A program made the translations under genes and the position numbers. Positions 34,727 through 41,392 of a stretch of 41,392 nucleotides of DNA are shown in pieces (the first letter of the stretch is position 1; each line of letters starts with the position of its first letter). The notes beneath the pieces were generated by a model. It had not been told where the DNA came from. It made no database searches and worked only from the letters and a program-made list of their open reading frames with translations. The stretch is from an uncultured Prevotella sp. (GTDB lineage: Bacteria > Bacteroidota > Bacteroidia > Bacteroidales > Bacteroidaceae), in NCBI GenBank assembly GCA_927910885.1, contig CAKMOD010000030.1, positions 1 to 41,392 of the forward strand. The letters run 5' to 3'.

Positions 34727-36055
34727 ATGGCAGACAACAATAATAAAATGGATATATTAGACTTCGGTGACGGCGATGTAGCTGATAGCATCATCAAGGT
34801 CATTGGTGTCGGTGGTGGTGGTGGTAACGCCGTAAACCACATGTACAGAGAAGGTATCCACGATGTGACCTTCGTACTCTGCAACACGGATGCACAAGCA
34901 CTCAACGACTCTCCTGTTCCTGTTCATCTGCAATTGGGTAAAGAAGGATTAGGTGCTGGAAACCGTCCTGAACGTGCACGTCAGGCTGCTGAAGAGACAA
35001 GCGAGGATATCAAGCGTATGCTCAACGATGGTACGAAGATGGCATTTATCACCGCTGGTATGGGTGGTGGTACGGGTACTGGTGCAGCACCTGTCATCGC
35101 ACGTGTCAGCAAAGAATTGGGCATTCTCACCGTGGGTATCGTTACAATTCCATTCCGTTTCGAGGGAGCTAAGAAGATAGATCAGGCGTTGGATGGCGTT
35201 GAAGAGATGGCAAAACACGTCGACGCGCTGCTCGTTATCAACAACGAACGTCTCCGCGAGATTTATCCTGAACTGAGTTTGCTCAATGGTTTCCGCAAGG
35301 CTGACGACACACTGAGCGTGGCTGCTAAGAGTATTGCAGAGATCATCACCGTTCATGGTATTATGAACCTCGACTTCAACGATGTAAAGACAGTCCTCAA
35401 AGATGGTGGTGTAGCTATCATGTCTACCGGTTATGGTGAGGGTGAAGGTCGTGTGAAGCAAGCAATTGAGGACGCACTCAACTCACCATTGCTCAACGAC
35501 AACGATGTCTATAAGTCAAAGAAGATTCTGCTCTCTATCAACTTCAACACTGACGACAAGGACAACCCGGGTCTGACAATGGAGGAAATGGGCGATGTGA
35601 CAGAGTTCATGAACCACTTCAGTGCAGACTTCGAGTTGAAATGGGGACTTGCTATTGATCCAGAACTCGACAAGAAGGTTAAGGTTACTATCCTTGCAAC
35701 GGGCTTTGGCATTGAGGATGTTGACGGTATGGGTAGCCATATCAAGAAGCAGACACAAGAGGATGCAGCACGTCAGGCAGAGGAAGAGGAGAAGGCTGCA
35801 GAGCGTCGTGACCGTCGTGATCGTTTCTATAAGGACAACAACAGCTCACAATACAAGCATCGTCCACACATCTATCGCTTTACTGCGGATGAACTCGACA
35901 ACGAGGATGTTATCCTTGCTGTAGAGAACACACCAACCTATAAGCGTACTAAGCAGATGATTAAGGACATCAAACGCATCAGTAATCCTGAGCAAGATAA
36001 TGAAGAAAACGAAAGCAACGAAGGCGCTGTTGAAGGCGTTATTAGCTTCGTATAA
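34727..36055 (+). CDS. ftsZ: FtsZ, tubulin-like division GTPase
   Basis: Forms the Z ring. It has 442 residues. The GTP-binding glycine-rich regions are VGGGGGNAVNHM (about 27-38) and the tubulin signature GGGTGTG (113-119). The T7 synergy loop NLDFNDVKTVL (about 208-218) supplies the catalytic aspartate. A charged Arg/Lys/Asp-rich linker (about 345-385) leads to a C-terminal region with PTYKRTKQMIKDIKRI. Beyond it there is an extra acidic tail ending EGAVEGVISFV. It is the last gene of the operon, followed by a terminator. Confidence 0.97.
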   Translation: MADNNNKMDILDFGDGDVADSIIKVIGVGGGGGNAVNHMYREGIHDVTFVLCNTDAQALNDSPVPVHLQLGKEGLGAGNRPERARQAAEETSEDIKRMLNDGTKMAFITAGMGGGTGTGAAPVIARVSKELGILTVGIVTIPFRFEGAKKIDQALDGVEEMAKHVDALLVINNERLREIYPELSLLNGFRKADDTLSVAAKSIAEIITVHGIMNLDFNDVKTVLKDGGVAIMSTGYGEGEGRVKQAIEDALNSPLLNDNDVYKSKKILLSINFNTDDKDNPGLTMEEMGDVTEFMNHFSADFELKWGLAIDPELDKKVKVTILATGFGIEDVDGMGSHIKKQTQEDAARQAEEEEKAAERRDRRDRFYKDNNSSQYKHRPHIYRFTADELDNEDVILAVENTPTYKRTKQMIKDIKRISNPEQDNEENESNEGAVEGVISFV

Positions 36056-36074
36056 TAGTTATATCAAAAATAAG

Positions 36075-36112
36075 AAAAGGCTGTAACTCCGAAAGAAGTT
36101 CAGCCTTTTTTT
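36075..36112 (+). terminator. Terminator of the dcw operon
   Basis: The hairpin aaaaggctgtaact / agttcagcctttt, with short loop tccgaaaga and a run of seven T, starts about 20 bases after the ftsZ stop. Confidence 0.85.
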
Positions 36113-36565
36113 GATTCATCAACCTTCTTCGTTATAAGAAGAATAACCCCTTCCCTTTGGGGAAAAGGCAGCCTTTCTATAAGTCGCATTACCCTTATAT
36201 GCGTTCTTATTAAGCACCCGCACCACATGTGTTAGGCGTCCGCACATAATGTGCTAAGCCTTCGCACATTTGTAGGAGATCGTAAGTCTTCTCCTATATA
36301 TCATTCAACATCTAACCAAAACATGTTCCCCCAGATGCGCACTTTATCAACACCCAAACGCAAACATGTTCCCTCGAATGCGCACTTTATCAACACCTAA
36401 CATTCAACACCCAACAACCAAGCCAACATTTACACATCATCAGCACCCAAAATTCAACACTTAACACCCAGCACTTATAGAGACAAAATAACATCAAAAT
36501 AGCTTGCAAGATGACTTATACACCTATTTTTCAAAGAAAATAAACATTTTATAATAGTTTTTATT
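36113..36565. repeat. Repeat-rich spacer after ftsZ (locus D)
   Basis: There is no gene. Three features are visible: dispersed-repeat variants at 36213-36272 (caccacatgtgttaggcg, ccgcacataatgtgctaagc, ttcgcacatttg); a 43-bp tandem duplication starting aacatgttccc at 36320 and 36363; and a degenerate stretch of CAACACCYAACAYTCAACAC type to about 36478. The base pattern differs from the neighbouring coding region. Confidence 0.65.
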
Positions 36566-36573
36566 TATCTTTG
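36566..36573 (+). promoter_or_regulatory. -7 box of the BspA-like gene
   Basis: TATCTTTG fits TAnnTTTG. The leader of about 185 bases to ATG 36764 contains an imperfect hairpin, cacgacacat / atgttgtcgtg, at about 36586-36611. Confidence 0.55.
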
Positions 36574-36763
36574 CATTCAAATATCCACGACACATCTGTA
36601 TGTTGTCGTGCATTATTGAGAGTTCAAATTTTAGAAAAGCTATTGATAGAAACATACGCTACCACAGAAGGTAAGAAATATATAAAATGTAAAACATCCC
36701 TCTGTTAAGCCTTGTTGTATAGACACTCTTGAAATGAAATATTATTTTTATAAAAGTACTAAT

Positions 36764-37361
36764 ATGAAACAATTTTATATTTTAATGATAACCCTACTCA
36801 TGGGCTTATCAGCTAATGCAGAAGAAACTGGCACATGTGGACCTAATCTAAAATGGAAACTCACCGATGATGGCGTATTGACCATTACTGGAACAGGACA
36901 AATGGAAGATTATAATGATACTTATAAAGAGAATCCATGGTACGATAAAAATGTCAAACAAGTTATAATAGCTGATGGTGTTACAACTATTGGCAAAGAC
37001 GCTTTCAAAGAGTGCACCAAACTAACGTCTATAAACATCCCAAATAGTGTTACAGCTATTGGATATATGGCTTTCTATAGGTGCGAAGCACTAAAGTCTA
37101 TAAATATTCCAAATGGCGTCACAATTATTGGATATCAAACTTTCTATAACTGCAACAGGCTAACGTCTATAAAACATTCCAAACAGTGTTACAACTATTG
37201 GATATCTGGCTTTCCAAGGGTGTAAAGCACTAAAGTCTATAAATATTCCAAATAGTGTTACAACTATTGGAGATGAGGCTTTCAAAAATTGCGAAGCACT
37301 TACGTCTATAAACATTCCAAATAGTGTTACAATTATTGGAAATGAAACTTTCTTGACATGA
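36764..37361 (+). pseudogene. BspA-like leucine-rich-repeat surface protein, 5' part, interrupted
   Basis: N-terminal part of a secreted BspA/LRR_5-type protein, a class that in oral Bacteroidota mediates adhesion. The start at 36764 gives the signal peptide MKQFYILMITLLMGLSANA; an in-frame ATG at 36734 lies ten codons upstream and lacks the signal-peptide start. A GTCGPNLKWKLTDDGVLTITG domain is followed by 23-residue repeats of the type CEALTSINIPNSVTTIGNEAF. A four-A run at 37171-37174, where sister repeats have three, shifts the frame and ends translation at 37225. In the corrected frame it runs to TGA 37359-37361, just beyond the junction at 37352/37353. The repeats resume at 41066. Confidence 0.85.
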
Positions 37362-37738
37362 AAGAAAAAGAACTGTCACGGCTCGCCAGAATCATAGACA
37401 AGGCTTTCAGGTGGTTTCCGATGTTCAGGGAAATGCTGCGCATGGAAAAGTTTTGTGCCATGCTGGGATTCTCTAAAGAAATGACTGAAAGTCTTATAGT
37501 CAAAAAAGAAGCCCTGAAATGTAGCGGTAAAATCTATTCCGAGCAACACAGGCGGAACTTTGATATAAAGGATGATATTTTAAGGGTGGAAAATGACCCT
37601 GACGATGAAAGCAGGCTGAACCTGACAATAAACAGGAAGCCGATTGCCGACTGGTTCAGGGAGCAATGGCACAGGCTTAGATATGGAGCAAGAGTGCCGC
37701 AACAGGAAGAAAGAAAAAGTAGAGGATTCAAATTATAA
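37358..37738 (+). CDS. Probable C-terminal part of a mobilization protein
   Basis: A 126-residue basic protein or fragment beginning MKEKELSRLARIIDKAF. The frame opens only five codons upstream, at the junction with the LRR gene, so the N-terminus is probably missing. It contains REMLRMEKFCAMLGFSKEMT, GKIYSEQHRRNF and LTINRKPIADWFREQWHRLR, which I associate with C-terminal parts of relaxase-associated proteins of Bacteroides mobilizable elements; this rests on memory of the family, not a search. It is convergent with cfxA across a shared hairpin. Its first 121 bases occur again at 41272-41392. Confidence 0.45.
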   Translation: MKEKELSRLARIIDKAFRWFPMFREMLRMEKFCAMLGFSKEMTESLIVKKEALKCSGKIYSEQHRRNFDIKDDILRVENDPDDESRLNLTINRKPIADWFREQWHRLRYGARVPQQEERKSRGFKL

Positions 37739-37757
37739 TAGAAGCAATTTGATTAGT

Positions 37758-37799
37758 AATCTAAAAGCACTCCGATAACGATTAGAGTGCTTTTAGATT
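37758..37799. terminator. Bidirectional terminator between the mobilization-like ORF and cfxA
   Basis: Perfect 15-bp arms aatctaaaagcactc (37758-37772) and gagtgcttttagatt (37785-37799) around a 12-base loop end the convergent transcripts. Confidence 0.85.
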
Positions 37800-37830
37800 G
37801 TTTATCATTAATTATCAAAGCAAGTGCAGT

Positions 37831-38796
37831 TTAAGATTTTACTGAAGTTTGCATTAATAAAGAATATACTACAGCTGATATATGCGCAACATATTGTGAC
37901 GCTTGTGATTCATTTCCCTTGAAATCCTTAACAAATACCGCTAAGGTATAACTGATATTATTAGGCAGACATATATAGGCAACATCATTGTGAGCTGCAA
38001 GAACACCATTTTCATTAACATCACCTGAACCTGTCTTATGCGCTATAACAACCCCTTCTTTATCAAGAAGTGGAGCTGCTATCCTATCTACACCTGTTTT
38101 GCATTCTTTTAACGTATTCTTAATGAAACTTTGTTTCTCATCATCGATAAGACCTTCAGTAAACAAACGATTCATCAACATTGCAGCACCAAGAGGAGAT
38201 GTATAGTTAGAGTAAGCCTTGTTATGGTCAGCCGACATTTCCTCTTCCGTATAAGCTATCTGAAAACTTGAACGAGGAATGAGTGTGGCTATAAAACTAT
38301 CTGTTTGAGCGACATTAACCATATCCTTAAACATAAGGTTGCTTGCATTGTTGTCACTCTGAGTAAGAGTATAACGCAGCAAATCTCTCACTGTCAATGA
38401 TATGACTGGCCCTGAATAATCTTTCAGCATAGGACTCCAAGTCTTTGGGTCAAGTTTATCCCTATTTATATTTACTAAGGTATCAAGTGAAATTCCTTTA
38501 TTGTCAAAGTCATTACAAAGAGCTAATGCCTGATGAACCTTAAACACACTCATCATAGGATAAACACTCTTATTATTGACCTTAACCGTATCTCTGTTAT
38601 TAACAATAACCGCCACACCAATTTCGCCAGGACAAGCTGAGACAATTTGAGAAATGCTATCAGTCAAAACATTTGTTAAAGGAGGATTTGCGCTATCTTT
38701 TGTCGCTGATTTATGGAACAATGAAAATACCAAGATGAAAATGCAAACTAAAGCTATACTCAAAACTACGATTTGTTTTTTTCTGTTTTTTTCCAT
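37831..38796 (-). CDS. cfxA: CfxA-type class A beta-lactamase
   Basis: Periplasmic serine beta-lactamase hydrolysing penicillins and many cephalosporins. At 321 residues it is the full CfxA length. The N-terminal signal/anchor is at about 8-28 (IVVLSIALVCIFILVFSLF). The catalytic motifs are SVFK (Ser83, Lys86), SDN (147-149) and KTG (254-256), with an acidic TEEEM segment (183-187) where the omega-loop glutamate lies. Residue 296 is Glu (FKGNESQ); this probably corresponds to Ambler 272, the Lys-to-Glu change that marks CfxA2-like variants. Residue 259 is Asp. An intact gene, minus strand, with promoter box at 38844-38851 and an IS982 copy inserted just upstream. Confidence 0.97.
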   Translation of the reverse strand: MEKNRKKQIVVLSIALVCIFILVFSLFHKSATKDSANPPLTNVLTDSISQIVSACPGEIGVAVIVNNRDTVKVNNKSVYPMMSVFKVHQALALCNDFDNKGISLDTLVNINRDKLDPKTWSPMLKDYSGPVISLTVRDLLRYTLTQSDNNASNLMFKDMVNVAQTDSFIATLIPRSSFQIAYTEEEMSADHNKAYSNYTSPLGAAMLMNRLFTEGLIDDEKQSFIKNTLKECKTGVDRIAAPLLDKEGVVIAHKTGSGDVNENGVLAAHNDVAYICLPNNISYTLAVFVKDFKGNESQASQYVAHISAVVYSLLMQTSVKS

Positions 38797-38843
38797 GTTT
38801 ATATTATTTATATTTGTTTGACGAGAATATCTTTATTTGCCGA

Positions 38844-38851
38844 CAAAGGTA
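38844..38851 (-). promoter_or_regulatory. -7 box of cfxA
   Basis: TACCTTTG on the minus strand lies 47 bases before the cfxA ATG. The expected -33 position (about 19-21 bases further upstream) falls at the IS982 end, which therefore supplies or replaces it. Confidence 0.6.
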
Positions 38852-38869
38852 CATAACTTTACGGAAAAA

Positions 38870-39894
38870 ACCCGTTGGCGGAATTAAAATAATAGATAAA
38901 TTTATATGAAAGAAAAGTTGTACATACAAGAATTTATTTGTAACTTAGTGTTGCTCAATACATTAAGTTATAAAATCAGTATGCACAACTTATATACAAA
39001 TTTCGTAAAAATCCTTGATATATGCAAGCTATTCTCAAAAGATTTAGTAAATGAGCAAGGTAATATTCCACGCCCAGGCGTCGTTCCGAGATTTAGCGAC
39101 CTTGAAATAGTATCGCTTTCCATAGTAAGCGAGGCAATGGGCATTGATAGCGAATGCCTGTTGTTTGCTAAGTTGAAAGAGTATGTAAAGGAAATGCCGA
39201 ACCTTATCTCACGCCGCCAATACAATGACCGTAGGAAACTAACCAGCAATCTGTGTGATACCATAAGAAAACGTATGGCACTGGAAATAGATGGTACAGA
39301 GGACTACTTCTGTATTGACTCCAAGCCAATCGAGGTGTGCAGACTATCCCGCTCCAAGCGTTGTAAGATGGGCAAAGATGAATACAGAACAGCCCCTGCA
39401 TATGGTTACTGTGCATCGCAAGGCGCATACTACTATGGTTATAAGTTGCACGCTGTCTGTGGATTAAGTGGCGTGATACATTCTTTTGACCTAACAAAGG
39501 CTAATGTCCACGATATTCGTTATTTACAAGACGTAAAATATGAATATCATGACTGTTGCATTTTTGGAGATAGAGGCTACATCAGTGCAACGGCGCAACT
39601 GGACTTATTTGAAACCGCAAATATCAGATTGGAAGTTCCTTATCGGCACAATCAAAAGAATTGGAAACCTACTTTTATTCCTTTTGCGAAGGCGAGAAAA
39701 AGGATTGAAACAGACTTCTCGCAGATGTGCGACCAATTTATGATTTGCCGCAACTATGCAAAGGAAACAGTAGGATTGTTTACAAGATTTATCGGTAAAA
39801 TCAGTGCCTTTACGGCAATGCAATATTTAAATCACATTAATAATAGACCCATTGGAAGAGTCAAGTATGCACTGGCTTAATTCCGCCAACGGGT
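38870..39894 (+). mobile_element. IS982-family insertion sequence, complete
   Basis: A 1025-bp element with perfect 18-bp terminal inverted repeats: acccgttggcggaattaa at 38870-38887 and its complement at 39877-39894. It is flanked by the 7-bp duplication GGAAAAA (38863-38869 and 39895-39901), in the size range of IS982 targets. One transposase gene fills it. Ends, gene and target duplication are all intact, so the insertion is recent and probably active. Confidence 0.93.
38981..39880 (+). CDS. IS982-family transposase
   Basis: A DDE transposase of 299 residues from ATG 38981, the usual length. An in-frame ATG at 38906 would add 25 residues that the family lacks. The N-terminal VPRFSDLEIVSLS block is family-typical. 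The catalytic domain has FCIDSKPIEVC (first Asp), IFGDRGYIS (second Asp) and RKRIETDFSQM (Glu). It ends within the right inverted repeat. It is transcribed away from cfxA. Confidence 0.93.
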   Translation: MHNLYTNFVKILDICKLFSKDLVNEQGNIPRPGVVPRFSDLEIVSLSIVSEAMGIDSECLLFAKLKEYVKEMPNLISRRQYNDRRKLTSNLCDTIRKRMALEIDGTEDYFCIDSKPIEVCRLSRSKRCKMGKDEYRTAPAYGYCASQGAYYYGYKLHAVCGLSGVIHSFDLTKANVHDIRYLQDVKYEYHDCCIFGDRGYISATAQLDLFETANIRLEVPYRHNQKNWKPTFIPFAKARKRIETDFSQMCDQFMICRNYAKETVGLFTRFIGKISAFTAMQYLNHINNRPIGRVKYALA

Positions 39895-39914
39895 GGAAAA
39901 ATATGTTTCTAAAA

Positions 39915-40293
39915 TATATAAATCAGGGCAACCGCATCAAAATGTCAATAACCTGATAATCAATACTTGTCGATTTTGTATTAATAGGGATAAGTGGGGT
40001 GGATACAAGGATGAGAAGTTTCAACAATTTACAATATCCCCCCTTAAAAATGCATAATTTTGTATTTGTCTGAATAATAGCCTGTTGTCAAAAATCATGT
40101 TTCTTAAAAAAATATTACCCGCAAGGGAAATTTGAATTATATGGGGCAAAAAATCAATTTTTATGGGGTAGTAGTTTCGATTTGGACCAATGGTTTTTTT
40201 AGGAAAATGGACAATAAGGGAGAGGAGGAGGTTGAAAACTACGTTTGTTTCCTAAGCTAACGTTATTTTGATGCGGTTGCCCTGTATATAAAT
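39915..40293. mobile_element. 361-bp MITE-like element with 9-bp target duplication
   Basis: Perfect 20-bp inverted repeats, cagggcaaccgcatcaaaat at 39924-39943 and its complement at 40265-40284, bound a non-coding 361-bp body. The direct repeat TATATAAAT flanks it at 39915-39923 and 40285-40293 (9 bp). There is no transposase frame inside, so it would need one in trans. A 9-bp duplication and CAGGG-type ends suggest an IS4-like parent (inference). Confidence 0.88.
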
Positions 40294-40335
40294 AGACAGC
40301 TGTGGGGAAAATGTGGGGAAAAATTAGATAATTAA

Positions 40336-40374
40336 AAAGGCTAAATGACTGAAAATAATCACTTAGCCTTTTAA
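40336..40374 (+). terminator. Hairpin before the Abi_2 remnant
   Basis: aaaaggctaaatga pairs with tcacttagcctttt around a ten-base loop, with a single G-T. It lies at the point where similarity to Abi_2 begins and may be the terminator of a lost gene. Confidence 0.5.
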
Positions 40375-40674
40375 TCCGTACCCAGACCCGTACTTCGTAA
40401 TTGCTGCGCCCATCATTCAAGACTGTCAAATCGGGTCTTTCCTGTCAAGCCAATGATGCCTATGCGTATGCCAAACACATGGATTACGGATTTCTCGTTC
40501 CGTGAACAAACACTTTATCCGCAACTCTGCTATGTGGTGTATTGGCTTAACTCCATTTCTATGGGCAACACTTTTGTTGCAGATTTCAAGCAGCTTTTAT
40601 CGAAATACCCATCAGTAAGAACTCGTTTATTAGGCTTTCCTCATAATTGGGAACAAGAGCCTTTGTGGAGATAA
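40375..40674 (+). pseudogene. Abi_2 (AbiD/AbiF-type) protein, C-terminal remnant
   Basis: The open frame runs from 40375 to 40674 without a proper start. It encodes about 99 residues that match the C-terminal half of Abi_2 abortive-infection proteins. LRNCCAHHSRLSNR carries the HEPN RX4H motif (Arg40396 codon, His40411 codon). WLNSISMGNTF, LLSKYPSV and LLGFPHNWEQEPLW form the typical family end. The N-terminal two thirds are missing, replaced by the hairpin and the MITE-like element. It retains a catalytic-type motif but is unlikely to be functional. Confidence 0.7.
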
Positions 40675-41065
40675 AATAATTGCCCTGTTTCTTAAAAAGC
40701 ACTGGGGCAAACCAGCTCCGTCTTTAATTGTTTCCAATAAATGGATTGTTTCAAGCCCCTATAGAAAGAGAACAAAAATTCCTGTGTGAAAATTAATCTA
40801 CGACAAGGAGCAAGCAAGGAGCAATATCAAACAAAAATCAATACCTTTGCAGTACATATGAGATAGACCAAAACAAAAGTGGAATATCGGAAACGAATAG
40901 CAAGGAAAAGAGAAGAAACGACCCAAGTTGATGTCCTTTTTGAGTTAATAATCAATAAAAGCGTTAAATCTTCACCTTTTAGAATGTGCAATTAAAAATA
41001 ACAACCATATTTCTGACTTATTATCTATAAAATATTGAGTAATAATCGGTTGTAAATACGCACGT
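40675..41065 (+). other. Right end of the insert, no gene seen
   Basis: An AT-rich stretch with one promoter-like box, TACCTTTG, at about 40842-40849 facing the LRR repeats. No open frame, terminal inverted repeat or attachment site is recognisable. Transcription from it would read into the LRR fragment. Confidence 0.45.
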
Positions 41066-41266
41066 TGCAAAGCACTAAAGTCTATAAATATTCCAAATAG
41101 TGTTACAACTATTGGAAATGAAACTTTCAAATATTGCGAAGCATTAACATCTATAAACATCCCAAATAGTGTTACAACTATTGGAAATTCCGCTTTCAGC
41201 TATTGCAAAGCACTAAAGTCTATAAACATTCCAAATAGTGTTACAATTATTGGAAATGAAACTTTC
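41066..41266 (+). pseudogene. LRR repeats resuming after the insert
   Basis: Three 69-bp repeats of the BspA-like type (CKALKSINIPNSVTTIGNETF, CEALTSINIPNSVTTIGNSAF and a third) in one open frame without a start. They are the expected continuation of the gene cut at 37352. The last unit is identical to the one before the left junction from tctataaac (37305 and 41219) onward. Confidence 0.8.
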
Positions 41267-41392
41267 TTGGACATGAAAGAAAAAGAACGTGTCACGGCTC
41301 GCCAGAATCATAGACAAGGCTTTCAGGTGGTTTCCGATGTTCAGGGAAATGCTGCGCATGGAAAAGTTTTTGTGCCATGCTGGGGATTCTCG
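41219..41392 (+). repeat. Terminal direct repeat of 37305-37478 (left junction copy)
   Basis: The last 174 bases match 37305-37478, offset by about 3,914 bp. They include the last LRR unit, the junction, and the start of the mobilization-like ORF. Within it the second copy differs by four single-base insertions (ttcttgg, aacgtgtc, gtttttg, gctgggga). That density of insertions, and its position at the window edge, suggest low-quality sequence at a contig end. Confidence 0.85.

Larger units (their letters stand above)
37353..41065. mobile_element. cfxA-bearing insert (about 3.7 kb) within the LRR gene
   Basis: The LRR reading stops inside one repeat unit after ...GNETF (37352) and starts again at the matching Cys-Lys-Ala-Leu part of a unit (41066), so joining the two sides nearly restores one repeat. 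Between them lie a mobilization-like ORF, cfxA, an IS982 element, a MITE-like element and an Abi_2 remnant. No integrase, transposon end or long inverted repeat is visible at the outer borders, so the mechanism is not clear. A Tn4555-like mobilizable element that has lost its integration genes is a fair guess. Confidence 0.65.

Noticed and set aside
37358..37738. Complete stand-alone gene
   Set aside because: The frame opens at the insert border and its DNA is repeated with the border at the window end, so a truncated gene is more likely.
40303..40318. Two TGGGG boxes that resemble the MraZ site
   Set aside because: The period is 11 rather than 10 bp, there are only two, and no promoter box follows; probably chance.
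1..41392. tRNA, rRNA, phage structural genes, plasmid replication genes
   Set aside because: I looked for them on both strands and saw no support.

Overview
The window looks like a chromosomal segment of a Prevotella-type member of the Bacteroidota. The reasons are: promoters of the TAnnTTTG (-7 box) type and no E. coli-like ones; a type III glutamine synthetase; a glycine-lipid acyltransferase pair; a division and cell-wall (dcw) cluster without murF or ddl; a BspA-type leucine-rich-repeat gene; and a CfxA beta-lactamase. The genus is an inference; no rRNA or tRNA gene is present to test it.

Layout. 1-19,600 holds mostly singly transcribed housekeeping genes with long AT-rich spacers: a DUF2339 membrane protein, a decayed AAA/DUF4143 ATPase with a striking dyad array upstream, an M13 metallopeptidase, a Bcp peroxiredoxin, a TIGR02757 protein, a 27-residue hydrophobic peptide gene too short for usual gene calling, a Pif1-like helicase ending in an HTH_40-type domain, a membrane-anchored AraC regulator, glutamine synthetase III, and the divergently placed glsA-glsB pair. 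The spacers carry small dispersed repeats and two possible non-coding transcripts.

19,530-36,112 is the dcw operon in the order mraZ, rsmH, ftsL-like, PBP/ftsI, murE, mraY, murD, ftsW, murG, murC, ftsQ, ftsA, ftsZ, all on the plus strand. A probable MraZ operator (TGGGG-type boxes every 10 bp) precedes it and a hairpin terminator follows ftsZ. The products make the meso-DAP peptidoglycan precursors (MurC, D, E), move them to lipid I and II (MraY, MurG), and build the divisome (FtsL, Q, W, I, A, Z). A probable internal promoter lies before murG.

36,113-41,392 is accessory. A BspA-like gene is interrupted by about 3.7 kb carrying a mobilization-like ORF, cfxA, an IS982-family element with perfect ends and a 7-bp target duplication, a 361-bp MITE-like element with a 9-bp target duplication, and the C-terminal remnant of an Abi_2/HEPN gene. 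The leucine-rich repeats resume after the insert, and the last 174 bases repeat the left junction. The 3.9-kb cfxA unit is therefore either tandemly repeated or mis-assembled at a contig end.

Several genes contain frameshifts in short homopolymers (ATPase, helicase, rsmH, LRR gene), and the last 126 bases hold four single-base insertions relative to the earlier copy. Some apparent breaks are therefore probably sequence errors.
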